Origin: Portunus trituberculatus
Taxonomy: Eukaryota > Arthropoda > Malacostraca > Decapoda > Portunidae
Length of the DNA stretch: 64,000 nucleotides
Assembly (NCBI RefSeq): GCF_017591435.1
Contig: NC_059300.1
Span: 14,227,460-14,291,459 of the forward strand
Direction: 5' to 3'
The notes under the pieces were generated by a model. The model made no database searches. It was given only the letters and a program-made list of their open reading frames with translations, and was not told where the DNA came from. The translations under genes were made by a program, and so were the position numbers. Positions within the stretch are counted from its first letter, which is position 1, and each line of letters opens with the position of its first letter. Positions 1 through 10,207 of the stretch are shown here, piece after piece.

Positions 1-202
1 GTGAGCTGCAATGTGGGACTAGCTTGCTCTGAGTTCTTGAGCTTGTACCCAAGTGGTGCAGTCACCACTTCCCAGGCAAAGGACTGAATCCCATCATCAT
101 CTGTACTGGTTGAACCATCAATAATAACACCTGAAGTGGGCAGCTTTATAGCTTGAGAAGGGGAAACAATGATGGCCTTTGGAGGTTGATTGGTGTGCTG
201 GG
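1..202 (-). CDS. KIAA0319L: KIAA0319-like protein, PKD-domain exon (partial)
   Basis: Read on the minus strand this exon begins after an acceptor (ATTATATTGCAG) and encodes the start of a PKD (Ig-like beta-sandwich) domain. Visible motifs are NQPPKAIIVSP, then VIIDGSTSTDDDGIQSFAWE, the usual PKD pattern of a D-G-S-x-S-x-D-D turn followed by a conserved tryptophan. In KIAA0319-family proteins, tandem PKD domains form the ectodomain of a type I membrane protein involved in cell adhesion and trafficking. The first two bases (CC) complete an alanine codon begun in the exon at 785-976, so the phase fits. No donor site is seen before base 1, so the exon, and the remaining PKD, C6 and transmembrane parts, lie outside the window. 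The family call is firm; the KIAA0319 versus KIAA0319L assignment is not, since invertebrates may have one gene. Confidence 0.85.
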
Positions 203-784
203 CTGCAATATAATGAATAGTGAACCACCAACTAACTAAATTAGTTTACAATGACTAATTTAGAAAATATCCCTATCATATTAAAGCTACCATTCTATTC
301 CACGAGCCACACTTAGATTCAACTTAAAAAAGACAAACCAATTACATTATAACAATGAAAATGCAGAGGAAAGAGTTTCCAGTCATTCTGTTCCTAGTTT
401 TGTAACCTTTTAAGTTGTGTAAAGAATATGATGTTAATCCATTCCAGTCCATTCATATTTCATAATTCTTGTCCTTCATTTAATGCCTTCAAACATTTTT
501 AATAGCTATATGGTGAAAGTCCTGAAGACTTTCTTTAATACACCCAATAGCTGTACTATTTCAAACATTTCAAGTGGCACAAGGTACACTTACAGTAAAA
601 ACACTAGTATACAATCCACACACAGATCTGGCATATTCATAACAGGTAAAGATGTGGAAGAAAAAACATGGACAATTTACAACACTTTGCATATGACACT
701 ATTTTGCTTTCCATGCTCCTGTAAACAGCAATATATATGAAGTTAGACAAATGTATGAAAGGCATCCGAAACAAGAGGTATCAC
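203..784 (-). other. Intron of the KIAA0319-like gene
   Basis: This AT-rich stretch is bounded by a minus-strand donor (CCAG|GTGATACC, read downward from 784) and the acceptor at 203-204. I see no further coding exon, RNA gene or recognisable transposon in it. A short plus-strand frame at 483-740 has no features of a gene. Confidence 0.75.
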
Positions 785-976
785 CTGGTTTGACAGTCAC
801 ATTGCCCACTGCCTCGCCATGTGCACCTGCTGCTGTAACTTCCACTTTGAAGACGTACACACCCTGGCTGAGATGCATCAGAGTGATGGTCTGGCTACGT
901 AAGTCACTGACAGATCCTGTGTCATCACTTTTAGGTCTCTGCAGCAGCATCCACTCATATTTACAATCAGAATCAC
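785..976 (-). CDS. KIAA0319L: KIAA0319-like protein, PKD-domain exon
   Basis: This 192-base exon lies between an acceptor (TGGTATCTCTCTAG|GTGATT) and a donor (AAACCAG|GTGATA), both phase 1. It carries the second half of the first PKD-type domain. The segment CKYEWMLLQRP is followed by QTITLMHLSQGVYVFKVEV and ends at GNVTVKP. The G-x-Y-x-F-x-V-x-V strand and the closing NVTVKP are close to vertebrate KIAA0319. The upstream exon leaves one base and this exon supplies two, and the same holds at the downstream join, so the three exons make one frame. The minus-strand frame continuing upstream to about 1046 is intronic read-through. Confidence 0.88.
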
Positions 977-1293
977 CTAGAGAGATACCAACTGTTATTT
1001 TATGCAAGTGCACAAAGCAGTGTTTATCATCAGCTGGGAAAAGCAAGTTACAATAACATCAAACCCTTCAGTGTTGGGAAACATTTTTTCCCAAGAGTTT
1101 GGGTACGACAGGGCAATTTTATTTGCATTAGGAAGTTAGAAGATTAATGGCCAGAGTCTTCACTATTTTAATCCCAACATAAACATCTGAAGCTGTATAA
1201 AATAATGAAATAGTAAGCAGAATAAATATGAAAATGCATCATGGTACTGAAGAGGTTAAAACTTTAACTTTTGTGTATGGGGATGAGACTCAC
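977..1293 (-). other. Intron of the KIAA0319-like gene
   Basis: A short AT-rich intron with donor GGAG|GTGAGTCTC at its minus-strand start and a pyrimidine-rich acceptor at its end. Nothing else is recognised. Confidence 0.8.
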
Positions 1294-1730
1294 CTCCAAT
1301 AGCATAGGCTGAAAGTGTCACCTTGCCTTCATAGATACTGCTTCCCTCAGTAAGTTCTATAGTCTTGTTATTGATATTCACCACCAACTTCTCTACCTGT
1401 GGCTTGGATGATACATCTTTCTCAGGGGGAAGTGTCTGTGATGCACTGGAAGTATTCTGGATAGCAAATGTGTTGGAGAGAGTGGGTGTGGTAGCATGAA
1501 CACCTGCACTGGAGTTTGCTGTGGAATTAATGACACAGCCTCCCACTGCAACCTCCCAGTAATAGCCAGCCTTACAGCGGCAGTGGCCATCCCTACGGTG
1601 GTCTCCCAGTGGTTCACACAGACCATGCTCCCCACACTCTTTCAATCCCACTTCACATCTTGAGTCCATTAAACGTGCAGTTCTGTTAGTGTTCACACCT
1701 TCCTTGGATTCCACATGGGTTTTATTGGTG
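1294..1730 (-). CDS. KIAA0319L: KIAA0319-like protein, EGF-like/linker exon leading into a PKD domain
   Basis: The exon starts after the acceptor TTTTCTGCTTCAG and ends at the donor GGAG|GTGAGT. Its first half has six cysteines in EGF-like spacing (CEVGLKECGEHGLCEP, then GHCRCKAGYYW and GGC). A serine/threonine-rich linker with several N-x-S/T sites follows. The end (VVNINNKTIELTEGSS, then EGKVTLSAYAIG) is the first strand region of the first PKD domain. It begins with one base, which fits the two bases left by the MANSC exon at 15635-15848. The EGF-like module between MANSC and PKD is inferred from cysteine spacing only. Role: extracellular part of the same receptor. Confidence 0.85.
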
Positions 1731-1765
1731 CTGAAGCAGAAAAGTCATCAAGTAAACTTATATGT

Positions 1766-1767
<2 letters not shown>

Positions 1768-1830
<63 letters not shown>
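1768..1830 (+). repeat. (CA)n microsatellite
   Basis: About 30 uninterrupted CA units end exactly where the 5'-truncated LINE-A fragment starts. The CA strand is the LINE sense strand. Confidence 0.97.
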
Positions 1831-1832
<2 letters not shown>

Positions 1833-2236
1833 AGAAAATTGGAGAGGCTACAAAAAATGGCTACAAGAATGGTCCCAGAACTTGAAGGGATGACATATGA
1901 GGAGAGACTAAAGGCTATGGATCTACCAACCTTGGAACAAAGAAGGGAGAGAGGAGACCTGATACAAGTCTATAAATTGATCAACGGAATGGACCAAGTG
2001 GATAATGAGAAACTGATCCTGAGAGAAGAATATGACACCCGAAGCACAAGATCGCATAGTAAAAAGCTGAGAAAGGGAAAATGTCTGAGAGATATAAAAA
2101 TATAGTTTCCAGAGATGTATTGAGACGTGGAACAGTTTAGATGAAGAAGTAGTGTCTGCAACGAGTGTGCACACTTTTAAAGTAAGATTGGATAAGCATA
2201 AAGCCCAGGCCCTGTAAAACTACAACTAGGTAAATA
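1831..2236 (+). mobile_element. CR1-like LINE (family A), 3' fragment
   Basis: The translation carries the C-terminal end of a CR1-type reverse transcriptase protein (HIRKLERLQKMATRMVPEL, then TLEQRRERGDLIQVYKLING). It is followed by the family 3' end GCCCAGGCCCTGTAAAAC and CTAGGTAAATACACAC. A frameshift near 2095 and the loss of about 25 bases before the 3' UTR (compared with the copy at 2249-2736) break it. It is 5' truncated directly at a CA tract and ends in another CA tract (2237-2249). It lies in antisense orientation to the host gene's intron. Confidence 0.9.
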
Positions 2237-2248
2237 CACACACACACA

Positions 2249-2736
2249 GATTGGAATATGCAGGAGTAGTGTGGATCCCTCATAAAAAGAAACACATAAG
2301 GAAGTTGGAGAGACTACAAAAAATGGCTACAAGAATTGTTCCAGAATTTGAAGGGATGACATATGAGGAGAGACTAAAGGCTATGGATCTACCAACCCTG
2401 GAACAGAGAAGGGAGAGAGGGGATCTGATACAAGTTTATAAATTGATCAACGGAATGGACCACGTGGATAATGAGAAACTGATCCTGAGAGAAGAATACG
2501 ACATTCGAAGCACAAGATCGCATAGTAAAAAGCTGAGAAAGGGAAGATGTCTGAGAGATGTTAAAAAATATAGTTTCCCACAAAGATGTGTTGAGACGTG
2601 GAACAGTTTGAGTGAAGAAGTGGTATCAGCAATGAGTGTGGATAGTTTTAAAGAAAAATTGGATAAGTGTAGATATGGAGACGGGGCCACACGAACATAA
2701 AGCCCAGGCCCTGTAAAACTACAACTAGGGAAATAC
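2249..2736 (+). mobile_element. CR1-like LINE (family A), 3' fragment
   Basis: A second, better preserved copy of the LINE-A 3' end in the same orientation. One open frame runs from EYAGVVWIPHKKKH through RRERGDLIQVYKLING to KLDKCRYGDGATRT, with a stop at 2698-2700. The standard 3' UTR and a (CA)n tail (2737-2752) follow. It starts flush against the short CA tract that closes the previous copy, so two 5'-truncated copies are strung together by CA repeats. Confidence 0.9.
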
Positions 2737-2752
2737 ACACACACACACACAC

Positions 2753-2994
2753 TGTGTAGTGTAGTGGTTATCGCACTCGGCTCACAACCGAGAAGGCCTG
2801 TGTTCAAGTCCCGGGCACGGCGAGGCAAAATGGCAAGCCTCTTAATGTGTAACCCCTGTTCACCTAGCAGCAAGTAGGTATGGGATATAACTCGAGGGGT
2901 TGTGGCCTCACTTTCCTGGTGTGTGGTCTCAGACCTACCTGAAGATTGGTCTATGAGCTTTGAACTCACTCTGTGATGGGAAAGGCTGGCTGGA
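2753..2994 (+). mobile_element. tRNA-derived SINE, family A
   Basis: The head (2756-2825) folds like a tRNA. The A box is GTGTAGTGGTTATCGC, the anticodon stem-loop is CTCGG-CTCACAA-CCGAG (CAC in anticodon position) and the B box is GTTCAAGTCCC. It lacks the closing acceptor stem, so it is a SINE head rather than a tRNA gene. The body holds CCCCTGTTCACCTAGCAG, TAGGTATGGGAT and GGGGTTGTGGCCT, shared with SINE family B. Its 5' side abuts a CA tract and its 3' end (GGCTGGCTGG) abuts a pogo fragment. Confidence 0.85.
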
Positions 2995-2995
2995 T

Positions 2996-3299
2996 AAAAA
3001 TTATGAAGTTTAACATTTAGGCAGTTAAATTTAATTTGTCATTATAATGTACACTAATGTATGTATGTACGTAACTTTATAATGTTGATGATCTTAAATT
3101 TATGAAGTGAGGGAGAGTGAAATGGGAAAGACACTAACCAGCAACCTGTGGAATGTAAACAAAGGGCACATCATTGTACCGCATACAAAACTTATGTACC
3201 ACATTTCCACACGGCTTTCCCTTTTATCCATTGTAGCGTCACGAGTTCAAGTGGTTCTTTTACCTTGCAAGGAAGATACAATCTCACCAGCCTTCTTAA
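2996..3299 (-). mobile_element. pogo-type element, left piece (split by a piggyBac-type insertion)
   Basis: Homologous to the internal part of the pogo-type elements at 16579-18195 and 23371-24365 (shared ATGAAGT, GGGAAAGACACTAACCAGCA and CACGAGTTCA segments). The left terminal repeat is missing. The piece stops at CCTTCTTAA, and the rest of the same element resumes at 10208 with TTAATAGAGTCTGCTGAC. Intact copies read CCTTCTTAATAGAGTC without a break, which proves a TTAA-site insertion between the two halves. Confidence 0.85.
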
Positions 3300-3313
3300 C
3301 CCTTAAACTGCTA

Positions 3314-4169
3314 CCGTATTTTACGGCTTACAAGACGCACTTTTTTCCTAAAAAATACCCTGAAAAATACTAGTGCGTCTTCCAAGATGAATGTTGTATT
3401 GTAAGGCAGCATCCAACCTCAAGTGAGCTTGGACACTTGAAAGATAGCGACCTGGATTTGTATGTTGAGTCATTACATTATGATGTTAGCTTAAGTACCA
3501 TTTAATTTAGCCTTTTATATTATGTAAACTCAGTACTTAGGTGTTACAAGTATTTACAATACCATAATCCTTCCTGCAGCCTACTCAGCGTGTGGAGAAA
3601 ACGAGCCGCTCCCTCATCTCATTGCAACACACACATACATGCACACGAACACACACATCATGCCAGGTGCCTTTATACCTTTATTAATAGAACATCCAAG
3701 TGGCTTACTCATTCAAGCAAGAGTCAAAACTCCACTTGTGAATTGTATTCACATTGATAAAGCCTATGAAGCACGACTGCAAAATAAAATAAATACAAAC
3801 TGCAGCACTGACGTGTTCGGTTTCGGCGATCGGACAAGTGATTCCGTAATGTAAACAACAGGTCCAAAACATGCCGTCGCCCACCATTAAAACAAGAAGA
3901 GATGGACCGTTTCACTGTGTATATGTATTTATTTATGGTGTTTTTATTTACATAGTTTTATATTTGTGGCGAGTGCTCTGGCAAATTTGTAAAGAGTGGT
4001 GAAACAATAGTGTCTTGCAGACTCCTTGCTTCTGATGTTTTTGTGTTCAGTGGTCGGGTATATGGTGAATGCGTTCTTGTATGAGAATGACTTTTTTTTC
4101 TTAGAAATGTCTTTCAAATATTAGGATGCGTCTTCCAAGATGCAGTGTCTTGCAAGCCGTAAAATACGG
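3314..4169. mobile_element. TA-target DNA transposon / long MITE
   Basis: The ends are inverted copies of CCGTATTTTACGGCTTRCAAGAC (one mismatch), flanked by TA on both sides (3312-3313 and 4170-4171). A subterminal motif CGTCTTCCAAGATG occurs near both ends. The TA duplication suggests a Tc1/mariner or pogo relative. No transposase is visible; the inside holds only short frames. It lies directly against the left terminal repeat of the piggyBac-type element. Confidence 0.8.
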
Positions 4170-4220
4170 TAATTCCTAATTGCTGAATGCTTTGATGCGC
4201 CTAAAATATAAACATTCCCA

Positions 4221-4326
4221 TGTACGTATTGGGTATGTTTGATTGAGCTTTGTGTGTGTGTGTGTGTGTGTCCGTCACGAATCCTCCGTACGGATGTTTT
4301 GTAAGTATTGGATATGTTTGATTGAG

Positions 4327-4366
<40 letters not shown>

Positions 4367-6201
4367 TTACCTAATTGTATTTACCTAATTGTAACATACG
4401 GGAAAAGAGCTATGCTCGTGTTGTCCCGTCTCCATATCTATTAATGTCCAGCTTTTTCTTAAAATCATGAATATTCCTTGCGTTGACCACTTCCACGTCT
4501 AAACTATTCCATGCTTCCACCCTTCTATGAGGAAGCTATATTTTTCACATCTCTCCTATAAGTGGCCATTTTAGTTTTTCCCATGCCCTCTCGACATTCT
4601 TCCATTCCACATACACAGATCTTCCCTATCCATTTTTCCATGCCAATCATCACTCTGTATATTGCTATCAGGTCTCCCCTTTCTCTTCTGTTTTCCAGGG
4701 TTGGAAGTTGCATTCTTTTCAGTCTGTCTTCATAAGTCAAATCTCTTAAGTCAGGCACCATTTTCGTTGCAGCCCTCTGTACTTTCTCTAGTTTCCTTAT
4801 GTGTTTCTTTAAGTTCGAGCCCACTGTATTGTTGCATATTCAAGCCTCGGTCTTATCATTGCAGTAATTATTTTCTTCATCATTTCTTCATCTAGATATC
4901 TGAACGCCACTCTTATGTTCCTCAATAAGTTCAATACTTCTCCAATTATTTTGTTTATATGTCTCTCTGGCGATAGGTCATTGGTAATTGTCACCCCAAG
5001 GTCTTTTTCTTCATGACTGGTTTTATGTCTTCATTTCCTATCTTGTACATACTCCTGATTCTTCTTTCACTCTTGCCAAACTCTATTTTCTTGCATTTTG
5101 TCGTGTTGAACTCCATTTGCCATGTACAGCTCCATTTCCATATTCTGTCCAAGTCTTCCTGGAGTAGTTCGCAATCTTTGTCACATCTCACTTTTCGTAA
5201 CAATTTTGCATCGTCTGCAAATAGGCTCACATAACTGGACACCCCATCCACCATGTCATTTATGTAGACTGCGAACATTACTGGTGCCAACACTGATCCC
5301 TGTGGAACTCCACTCTCCACCAATCCCCATTCTGATGGTCTGTCCTTAATTATTGTTCTCATTTCTCTTCCTACCAAAAGTCTTCCATCCATTTTAGTAA
5401 ACTGCCATGCACTCCTCCTACCATTTCAAGTTTCCAGATCAGTCTCTGGTGTGGTACCTTATCAAAGGCCTTTTTTAAATCCAGATATATTCCATCAGCC
5501 CAACCATCTCTTTCCTGTATTACATCTATCACCCTCGAATAGTAACATATCAGGTTTGTCGTGCATGAACGCCCTTTCCTAAAACCAAATTGACACTCAC
5601 AAAGTATGTCATTTTTCTCCAAGAAGTCTGTCCATCTAGTCTTCACCACCCTCTCACACATCTTAGCTACCACACTTGTAAGTGACACTGGTCTATAGTT
5701 CAATGGGTCTCTCTTGTTACCTGATTTATAGATTGGGACAATGTTAGCTCTTTTCCAGTCTTGGGGCACTACGCCTTCCCTTAATGAGGCATCAATTACT
5801 TCACAAACTTTTTCTGCCAATTGCTCCCTGCATTCTCTTAAAATCCATCCTGATACCCCATCAGGTCCCACAGCTTTTCTCACTTCTAAACTCCCCATCA
5901 TGTTCTTGATCTCCTCCACCGTTACTTGAAACTCCTTCATAATCCCTTTCTGTTCCATTACCAGTGGTTTGTCAAAAGCAGTCTCCTTTGTGAATACCTT
6001 CCGAAAGCATCCATTCATAGCCTCTGCCATTTCCCTGGGATCTTCACTGTATACTCCATTTACTTCTAAACTTTCAATACTTTCTCTATTTTTGATGTTG
6101 TTGTTCACATGTCTGTAAAAAAGCCTTGGTTGGTCTTTACATTTATCAATTATATCCTTTTCTTGTTTCTTTCTTTCTTCTCTTCTAATCAACACATATT
6201 C

Positions 6202-6242
<41 letters not shown>

Positions 6243-6302
6243 GTCCGTCACGAATCCTCTGTACAGATGTTTTGTATACGTATTGGGAATGTTTGATTGA
6301 GC

Positions 6303-6382
<80 letters not shown>

Positions 6383-6432
6383 AGACACGAATCCACTGTG
6401 CAGATGTTTTGTACGTATTGTGTATGATAGAG

Positions 6433-6522
<90 letters not shown>
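4221..6522. repeat. Composite minisatellite: about 58-base units alternating with TG tracts
   Basis: A unit with consensus parts TCCGTCACGAATCCTCTG, ACAGATGTTTTG and GTTTGATTGAGCT is seen at 4221-4250 (partial), 4271-4328, 6240-6304 and 6381-6434. Between the units lie TG tracts at 4251-4270, 4329-4364, 6204-6239, 6305-6380 and 6435-6522. LINE-B (4365-6203) splits one TG tract, and LINE-A begins at the end of the last one. Confidence 0.85.
4365..6203 (-). mobile_element. CR1-like LINE (family B), 5' truncated
   Basis: Minus-strand pieces cover the reverse transcriptase: GPDGVSGWILRECREQL, NYRPVSLTSVVAKMCERVV, CQFGFRKGRSC, YLDLKKAFDKVPHQRL, ESGVPQGSVLAPVMF, SLFADDAKLLRKV, and the C-terminal RRERGDLIAIYRVMIG near 4650. 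At least three frameshifts (about 5380, 4992 and 4815) destroy the frame. The 3' end (CCTAATTGTAATTTACC-like on the plus strand at 4365-4395) abuts (TG)n, and the 5' truncation point at 6203 abuts (TG)n as well. A distinct subfamily from LINE-A by sequence and 3' UTR. Confidence 0.9.
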
Positions 6523-6524
<2 letters not shown>

Positions 6525-8961
6525 TTACCTAGTTGTATTTACCTAGTTGTAGTTTTACAGGGCCTGGGCTTTATGCTCGTGTGGCCCCGTCTCCATATCT
6601 ACACTTATCCAATCTTACTTTAAAAGTGTGCACACTCGTTGCAGACACTACTTCTTCATCTAAACTGTTCCATGTCTCAATACATCTCTGCGGGAAACTA
6701 TATTTTTATATCTCTCAGACATCTTCCCTTTCTCAGCTTTTTACTATGCGATCTTGTGCTTGGTGTCATATTCTTCTCTCAGGATCAGTTTCTCATTATC
6801 CACTTGGTCCATTCCGTTGATCAATTTATAGACTTGTATCAGGTCTCCTCTCTCCTTCTTTGTTCCAAGGTTGGTAGATCCATAGCCTTTAGTCTCTCCT
6901 CATATGTCATCCCTTCAAGTTCTGGGACCATTCTTGTAGCCATTTTTTGTAGCCTCTCCAATTTTCTTATGTGTTTCTTTTATGAGGGGTCCACACTACT
7001 CCTGCATATTCCAATCTGGGTCTTATTATAGTATTTATCAATTTCTTCATCATTTCTTTGTCCATGTAGTGAAATGCTACTCCAATATTTCTTAGCAAAT
7101 TATATGTTTCTCTAAAAATTCTATCAATATGGCTTACTGGTTGATTGTTTTCTTCCATCGTCACTCCTAAGTCCTTTTCCTTTTGACTTTCTCCAGTTCT
7201 ACTCCATCTCCCATCTTATAGATTCCCACAGGTCGTCTTTCACTCTTTCCCATTTCCATGACATGGCTTTTGTTCACATTGAATTCCATTTCCCACTTCT
7301 TACTCCATTCCCAGATCTTATTTAGGTCTTCTTGCAGTATTTCACAATCCTCCTTTTGCTTTATAACTCTGCACAGTTTCGTATCATCCGCAAACAAATT
7401 TATGTAGCTGTTCACTCCTTCTGGCATGTCGTTAATATAAATGAGGAAAAGTACTGGTGCCAATACTGACCCCTGTGGCACTCCGCTTTCTACTGCTCTC
7501 CACTTGGACTTCATATCTTTAACTACCGTCCTTATTTCTCTCCCCCTCAAATAATTTTCTATCCATCTCAATGTGCTTCCTTTTAAGCCACCCTTCTCCT
7601 CTAACTTCCACAGTAATCTTGCATGTGGCACTTTGTCAAACGCCTTTTTTAAATCCAAATAGATGCAGTCAACCCATCCTCTCTCTCTTGTACTCTATCA
7701 ACTATTCTAGAATAGAAACTCAATAAATTAGTTACACAAGACCGTCCTTTTCTAAAACCAAATTGGCTATTTGATATTAATTTGTTGTCTTCAAGGAACT
7801 CGATCCATTGTTTCTTTATTATTCTTTCACACATCTTGCATATTACACTAGTTAGTGATACCGGTCTGTAATTTAAAGGTTCTTCTTTCCTTCCGCTCTT
7901 ATATATGGGAACCACCTCAGCTCTTTTCCATTCTACTGGCACTGTTCCATTTTCTATTGAGCATTTTATGATGTTGTATATAGGACTTGCTAGTTCTTCC
8001 CTACATTCTTTCAGTATTCTGCCTGAGACTTCATCCGGTCCCATTGCCTTCTCTTCATCCAGTTCCTTCATTAACTCTTTTATTTCAAGCTTGGTTACTT
8101 TAATCTCTTTCATATAGATTGTCTCTCTATTACCCTGTGGCCTCTCAAATTTGGATTCTTTAGTAAAGACCTCCTGGAATTTTTATTTAATAGTTCTGCC
8201 ATACTTTTGGGTCTTCCACCATCCCGTTCTCTCCTTTTAACCTTTCTATTGTTTCTTTTGCCTAATTTTTCCATTTATGAATCTATAGAACAATTTTGGT
8301 TGCTCCTTACATTTTTCGACAATATCTTTTTCAAGTTCTTTTCCTCTTCCTTCCTCACCTTAACATATTCATTTCTCGCTGCCTTGAAGTTTTCCTTGTT
8401 TGTTGGATTCCTATTTCTCCTCCACCTTTTCCATGCTCCATCTCTTTTCTCCTTTGCCCTAGCACACCTTGCATTAAACCAATCTTTCTTTCCTTCTTCT
8501 TTTGGTCTATATTTTGGGACATATTCCCTGACTCCTGTTTTGTAAATTTCCAAAAATAAGTTATATTTGTCTTGCATTGTCTCTGAGTTTTCCATCTCCT
8601 CCCAGTCTACGTTTTTAAAATAGTTCTTGAGATTCTCAATATCAGCCTTTCTGTAATTTAATCGGTCTCCTTTGTATGAATCGTCTCTATCTTCCTTTCC
8701 TTCTTCTATATCTATTTCTAATATTGCATGGTCACTCTTTCCCAATGGGCACTTATATCTTATATCGTCATTTATTTGTATACCCCTTGTAAAAACTAGG
8801 TCCAATCTCTCCGGCTCGTCGTTTCCTCTGAATCTTGTGCATTCCTTTACTCTGGTCCATCATATTGTCTATCATTAGGTTCAAGAATCTTTCTCCCCAG
8901 GCTTCTTCCCCCATACCACTTTCATAATTTTCCCAGTCCACTTCTTTACAGTTGAAATCTC

Positions 8962-8965
<4 letters not shown>
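6523..8965 (-). mobile_element. CR1-like LINE (family A), 5' truncated, about 2.4 kb
   Basis: The minus strand encodes the end of the endonuclease domain (GDFNCKEVDWEN near 8940, LDLVFTRGIQINDD near 8795, CPLGKSDHA). The reverse transcriptase follows (GPDEVSGRILKECREEL, NYRPVSLTSVICKMC, QFGFRKGRSC, DLKKAFDKVPHARL, GVPQGSVLAPVLF, NLFADDTKLCRV) and then the C-terminal domain (RPRLEYAGVVWTPH). Frames break near 8190, 7655, 7165 and 6965. Both ends are flush with TG tracts (6435-6522 and 8966-9054). The 3' UTR is the family A one. Confidence 0.92.

Positions 8966-9054
<89 letters not shown>
8966..9054. repeat. (TG)n microsatellite between two LINE-A copies
   Basis: About 44 TG units. The left side is the 5' truncation point of the 2.4 kb LINE-A and the right side is the 3' end of a second LINE-A fragment. 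Confidence 0.97.
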
Positions 9055-9056
<2 letters not shown>

Positions 9057-9377
9057 TTACCTAGTTGTAGTTTTACAGGGCCTGGGCTTTATGCTCGTGT
9101 GGTCCCGTCTCCATATCTACACTTATCCAATTTTTCTTTAAAACTATGTACACTCTTTGCTGACACCACTTCCTCACTCAAACTGTTCCAAGTCTCAACA
9201 CATCTTTTGGAAACAAAATTTTTAACATCTCTCAGACATCGTCCCTTCCTTAGTTTCTTACTATGCGATCTTGTGCTTCTAAAGTCATATTCTTCTCTCA
9301 GGATCAGTTTCTCATTATCCACTTCATCCATTCCGTTAATCAATTTATAAACTTGTATCAGATCCCCTCTCTCTCTT

Positions 9378-9381
<4 letters not shown>
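9055..9381 (-). mobile_element. CR1-like LINE (family A), 3' fragment
   Basis: About 330 bases of the family A 3' end. On the minus strand they read from RRERGDLIQVYKLINGMDE through VDNEKLILREEYDFRSTRS to LDKCRYGDG, then the 3' UTR. It is bounded on both sides by TG tracts (8966-9054 and 9382-9445). Confidence 0.92.

Positions 9382-9445
<64 letters not shown>
9382..9445. repeat. (TG)n microsatellite
   Basis: About 32 TG units joining the LINE-A fragment to the 3' end of a SINE-B copy. Confidence 0.97.
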
Positions 9446-9448
<3 letters not shown>

Positions 9449-9738
9449 TCACTGTTTGATCTGCTGCAGTCTCTGACGAGACAGCCAGACATTACCCTAC
9501 GGAACGAGCTCAGAGCTCATTATTTCCGATCTTCAGATAGGCCTGAGACCAGGCACACACCACACACCGGAACAACAAGGTCACAACTCCTCGATTTACA
9601 TCCCGTACCTACTCACTGCTAGGTGAACAGGGGCTACACGTGAAGGGAGACACCCAAATATCTCCACCCAGCCGGGGAATCGAACCCCGGTCCTCTGGCT
9701 TGTGAAGCCAGCGCTCTAACCACTGAGCTACCGGGCCG
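9446..9738 (-). mobile_element. tRNA-derived SINE, family B
   Basis: On the minus strand the head begins CGGCCCGGTAGCTCAGTGG (A box) and has the anticodon arm CTGGC-TTCACAA-GCCAG (CAC in anticodon position) and the B box GGTTCGATTCCCC. The body (TTCACCTAGCAGTGAGTAGG, GAGGAGTTGTGACC) ends at GATCAAACAGTGAATT followed by (AC)n. Further copies are at 19994-20288, 25859-26143 and 30068-30355. The tRNA part is followed by about 220 bases of SINE body, so it is not a functional tRNA gene. CA repeats lie on both sides. Confidence 0.9.
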
Positions 9739-10207
9739 TGTGTATGTGTGTGTGTGTTTCTGTGTGTCCTGCATGAAACAAGTCCTCTGTTCAATACCAC
9801 AGCTCAAAATGCTACTAGGATTGTTGCCCCTATGCCGTAAAAAGCTGATATAATAACAATAATCTCTTGATTGAGAAAGAAGTAATAAACTATAGCATAA
9901 TTTGGTCTCCCCTATAAAGTTTTCTACGTTTTCTATGATACTCAAGGACGGATTCTACCTGACGCGTCACGAGGAGTTGCCAGGTGTCTCCTACTTTTCT
10001 GTGAAAACTCAAGTAAGGCCCTTGTTATAGTATCTGGAGCCCTCATGATGGCAACACTAAGTAGGGAGAAGTCACAAGAGCAGGTCTAAAGGGAAACGTG
10101 CCATGAAAATTCAAAACATTCCCCGCGAAATTTCATGATTATATAAGCGATCGCCGCGTCACAGTACTTGAGGCTTGATTATATAAGCGATCGCTGCAGT
10201 TTAAGGG
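9739..10207. other. Right arm of the piggyBac-type element
   Basis: After a short degenerate TG stretch there is non-coding sequence ending in two copies of GATTATATAAGCGATCGC and the terminal repeat. No gene is recognised. Confidence 0.6.

Larger units (their letters stand above)
3300..10207. mobile_element. piggyBac-type non-autonomous element, swollen by nested insertions
   Basis: The termini are perfect 12-base inverted repeats (CCCTTAAACTGC at 3300-3311, GCAGTTTAAGGG at 10196-10207), flanked by TTAA at 3296-3299 and 10208-10211. TTAA target duplication with a CCC...GGG end is the hallmark of piggyBac transposons. No transposase frame is present. The residual core is about 4172-4220 and 9769-10207. 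Near the right end GATTATATAAGCGATCGC occurs twice (about 10137 and 10177), a possible subterminal binding repeat. All other content (TA-element, TG arrays, two long LINEs, a LINE end and a SINE) arrived later. The element itself sits in a pogo copy. Confidence 0.82.

Noticed and set aside
6203..6623. Long frames of alternating V and C residues in TG tracts
   Set aside because: They are translations of (TG)n and have no protein-like composition. The same applies to the VC frames at 8952, 9263, 19606, 19673 and 57263.
9660..9738. Possible tRNA gene (and at 20215-20288, 26085-26143, 30068-30140, 2756-2825 and 26780-26840)
   Set aside because: The A and B boxes are good, but each is followed by a SINE body, the acceptor stems do not pair fully, and copies recur next to microsatellites.
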